Assembly (NCBI GenBank): GCA_030533445.1 | Contig: CM060080.1 | Coordinates: 20,847,377 to 20,911,376 of the forward strand | DNA: 64,000 bases | Origin: Cyprinodon diabolis | Lineage: Eukaryota; Chordata; Actinopteri; Cyprinodontiformes; Cyprinodontidae | Direction: 5' to 3' | Shown: positions 60,641 to 64,000 of the stretch, piece after piece | Numbering within the stretch: position 1 is the first letter of the stretch | Layout: the number at the start of each line of letters is the position of its first letter | The notes under the pieces: model-generated | Told to the model about the DNA's origin: nothing | The model's input: only the letters and a program-made list of their open reading frames with translations | Database searches by the model: none | Made by a program: the position numbers and the translations under genes

Positions 60641-62410
60641 GAAGAGCATTTATCTATGGGTTTGTTTAATTAATTACAGTGATCTAAACGGATAGTAATA
60701 AAAAAAAAAGAAAACAGCTCCAGGTTTGTTTGGTATAATTGTAAACTGAAATTTTGGTTTATTATGATGTAATGCTTTGGGGAAGGGAAATTTGAGTGGG
60801 CTGTTTTTCTCGCTCGTACCTTTGTGGCCTTCTTACCCTCTAAGTGCAACACACCTGTTCCTTTGTGTTTGACTCAGGCCACACATAGCACAAACACACA
60901 CACAACACTGTGACACAGAAACTGGACAACCTCCCAGAGGTTTCTGCCCAGTCATTTGGCACATATTTGATGTTGAATCAAAAAAGACAAAATGAGAGAA
61001 TGCGGGGGGAGTGGGGGAGCAAAGGAGCAATCTAGGCTTCCCACTCCTGTGAAAGACTCTCTTTGTTGAACACTCCTCCTTGAACCACCCCACTCATACA
61101 CACATACCCACCTCCCTGCATCCACCTCCTCCTTTCCCTCCCTTCCAAATCCTGGGTGGATTTTTCATTAAACGCTATCAGAAATGTGACTGGTCCTATT
61201 CATGGGTTGATGGAGGGTTTGGCTGTGTGGCTGGAGACCAATACCTTTGCTGAAGAATGACAGGAATCTGAGTTGTAGGTGAAGTTGCAGGACCTGATAG
61301 AGGGGCAATAAATTAAGCTATATCTCCTATTTGCATTTTTTTATACGGGCCATGACAGTTTCCAAAATGGTATGAAAAAGTGAGAACATGTTAAACATCT
61401 TTTCCTTTTATTTTTTTTACTCTTAGTTACTTATTTTAAAAAATGTCTCTTTCAAATTGGAATATATCAATAGTTTGTTAGAAGTTAATGATGAACTTTT
61501 GGTGTCTTAATTTAGTATGAATCCACGTCAGTTGGTTTTGGAGATAAAGCTAACAGATAGAGAAAAAAAATGACTTCTACATTTTTAAAGAACACTAATC
61601 TCAAACATAAAAATGTTTATCCAATAAACATTAATATATTTCAAATGAAAAATTATTGCCCTGCTTTCTGTACTTTTTCTGTTCCCCTAAAACACCCTGG
61701 CCCCCTTTTCTGGCCCCAATCCTGACAGGAACATTATTTGTGGCAAACTGCCTCCAACATGCGTTTCCTATGTAAATAAATATAATAGTTCAGGAGATAC
61801 CTTTCTATGCTGTTTAAGAGATTTAAGTTGTTTTAAAATGCATTTTTTTTTACCACCAGCTAACCTTGTTTTATACCAAGAAAGGTTATTATTGTACGTA
61901 AAATATTGAGGTTATATCAATTATAGCAGTTATATCCAGGTATGCTACAGTTTTGCAAAGTTATGATGACAAAACCACAAAATATTACAGCCCAAGTGTG
62001 TTATATCCCTCTGATGAATTACCAGACAAACGGGTTAGTAACTGGCTTTCAAAGATAGTTGACTGACGCAGTGCTACCTTTCTCCAATCTGAAAGAGGTA
62101 CCCATCTGAAAAAAATATATTGGCATTGGTATAATATGGTATGCTAACATATTTTAACATCAATGATGATATAGAAATAACTCAAGCCTAGATTGCTTCA
62201 TTTGGTTAGTATTTTTAATTCTCAATAAGTTCTAGCAAGCAACTAAACCTAGCATTTTGTTGCATTTTTTTGCAGAATCAAAACATATATAAATGTAAAT
62301 GTAGACTGATGTTATGCCTATAATAATAAATTCTGTAATATTAGCACATGGAATTCCACCATGCATTTTATAAATTTTTACTTAAATACAAGGAATCAAT
62401 ACCATTTTTA
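60641..62410. other. Non-coding stretch, nothing recognised
   Basis: It contains a CT/CA-rich part (60880-61150) and otherwise AT-rich DNA. No gene supported. Confidence 0.4.
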
Positions 62411-62954
62411 CTTAAAGGTATTGTGGATGATTTTCGCGAACTTTTTAAAAGAACCGCCCTCTCCACTTTAAATAAAGTGTGGGTGTGAGAGCTTGCACAA
62501 GCCCATTTCTTCTTGTGCATGTTCTGTTTAAAAGTTGCTGTTCTCATACTGTAGCTCATACAAGCTAACTCTATCTGAACGTTCGCCCTAACCCCTAAAT
62601 CCCTCAATCACTATATAGAGCGGGGACTTTATAGTGGACTATATAGTTAACTCAGTTAACTGACCGTTCGGACAGATGATCACTGCTTTTTGCAACATTG
62701 GTCACATAACTCCTTCTCCACTGCGCGGTGCCTGCGCTATCTTTGTTATTAGTTGCTGCTGTCGGGAAAGCGGCCAACTGTGACAGCAAATCCCATAATG
62801 CTTTCCGAGGAGAGCTCTCCACGTAAAGTGATTATAGCCAAATGATGGTCAACTGTAGGATGACCTTAAATAAACATATCACAAGAATGATTGACAATTA
62901 GGAGGACCACTTATTTAGATAATCCACCTGGAAATAAAATGTATACCTCTAAGG
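62411..62954 (+). mobile_element. Dispersed transposon family, copy E
   Basis: It begins CTTAAAGGTATTGTGGATGA and ends TGTATACCTCTAAGG, complementary termini of the family. Interior blocks match copy B (ACTGACCGTTCGGACAGATG, TGACAGCAAATCCCATAATG) and copy A (AACCCCTAAATCCCTCAA). No coding capacity. Confidence 0.75.
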
Positions 62955-64000
62955 TTATTGATGTAGATGCCTAAATACCTACTTCTGACCCTTTAATATC
63001 ATCTGCCTCAAAATACTGAACTATCCCTTTAAGAAAAACTTTAGAGAACAAGCTTGGATTGTTACAACAGCTTAGTGCTTTTCTTCTTCGTTGCTCCTTA
63101 AAATAAGACCCCTTGTAATCATATTTTTTCAAAGCGGTTAAGAGATCAACAGCACTCTATGTATACAAAAACATGTTGTGTCACTATCTTCTGTGGGCAG
63201 TGCACCTTCCTGTTTATGCTTTCAAAGAAAAAGGATGATGAACCTTCAATATTGTTAAAGACTGATCAATTATGTCATCGAACAAGTGGTGGACAGCAGG
63301 TCCCGGGCAAACAATGATATCTGCAACACTTTAATCCTCCGGTGTTAAAAAACAACAACAAAAAAACGGACAAAAAAGACTGGGAGGTTGGAACTAACAA
63401 ACCTGGAATCAGGAAATTCCGGGTGAAAAAGTAGAGAGGGGAGGAAATCTTTTGTGTTAAAAGGTCCTTTATCTGCTTTTGAAGTCAGTGAGACCTGCCA
63501 GCCTCTCTTTGTGAGCAGCCCCCGTGTCCCACAGCAAACCTCCACCTCACTTTCATCTGCCCGTCATCTGAGGGGGCAATTAATGCCATTCAGGTTTACC
63601 CGCTGCACACAGAGGGAGAGAGAGACAGAGAGGGACACGATGGGAAGACTCGTCTATTCGTTGGAGCAGGAGCTTGACAGCAGTTTATTGTAGCCTAATT
63701 TGGAGCTAACAGGCGAGCAGTGTTTGTTGATGTGTTATAATCCTCCTCTCCTGTTGTTATTTATGGTAGGTTGGCAAAGGCAGCTCAAGGGCTAAGTAAA
63801 CTAAACTGCTTCTTTGGTGACCCCAGGTCAGAAGGGGGCCCTCTCAAACCAGCTTTATTTCTAATGAACACAAAAAATTATCTACACTTGCTTGAGGTGT
63901 TTTTTGGGGGGTTTTGGTGAAAAAGGTTTACATTTGGTAGAAACACCTGCAAACACTTGCCATCTTTTATGCATGTTTTAGAATTGCATTTCTCTCACTG
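62955..64000. other. Right-edge non-coding stretch
   Basis: No gene supported. The part 63440-63680 is GC-richer, repeat-free and contains GGGGCAATTAATGCCATTC; it may be regulatory or the start of a transcript continuing past the window, but no splice chain was found. Confidence 0.35.

Overview
The window is nuclear DNA from a vertebrate, almost certainly a ray-finned (teleost) fish. Genes are split into many short exons with GT-AG introns. Intron and intergenic DNA carries teleost-style interspersed repeats (hAT-like and Harbinger-like miniature elements, tRNA-like repeats, TA microsatellites). The three proteins are vertebrate in sequence. A percomorph is likely from the repeat families, but the species cannot be named from sequence alone.

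Three protein genes are supported, all by exon chains whose phases join without a break. (1) Positions 1-9233, plus strand: the last 20 coding exons of dctn1 (dynactin p150Glued), entering from the left edge. (2) Positions 28854-12174, minus strand: a complete alms1 (Alstrom syndrome protein 1) in 18 coding exons, about 2062 residues, half the size of the human protein. (3) Positions 30332-40419, plus strand: a ttc31-like gene in 18 coding exons (631 residues) with TPR repeats, an RRM and a CCCH zinc finger. dctn1 and alms1 converge tail to tail across about 2.9 kb. alms1 and ttc31 diverge head to head across about 1.5 kb. All three human counterparts lie on chromosome band 2p13, so this is an old syntenic block.

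Positions 40420-64000 hold no gene I can defend. They contain transposon remnants, several nested inside one another, microsatellites, and some stretches without repeat signatures that could be regulatory. One orphan exon-like open segment sits at 48292-48552.

dctn1 drives retrograde transport and centrosome anchoring, and alms1 acts at centrosomes and ciliary basal bodies. They share a cell-biological neighbourhood, but nothing in the sequence shows joint regulation. The clearest regulatory signal is a pair of RFX X-box-like motifs just upstream of the alms1 start. The clearest gene-structure novelty is a possible short ttc31 isoform made by intronic polyadenylation, which would drop the RRM and zinc finger.
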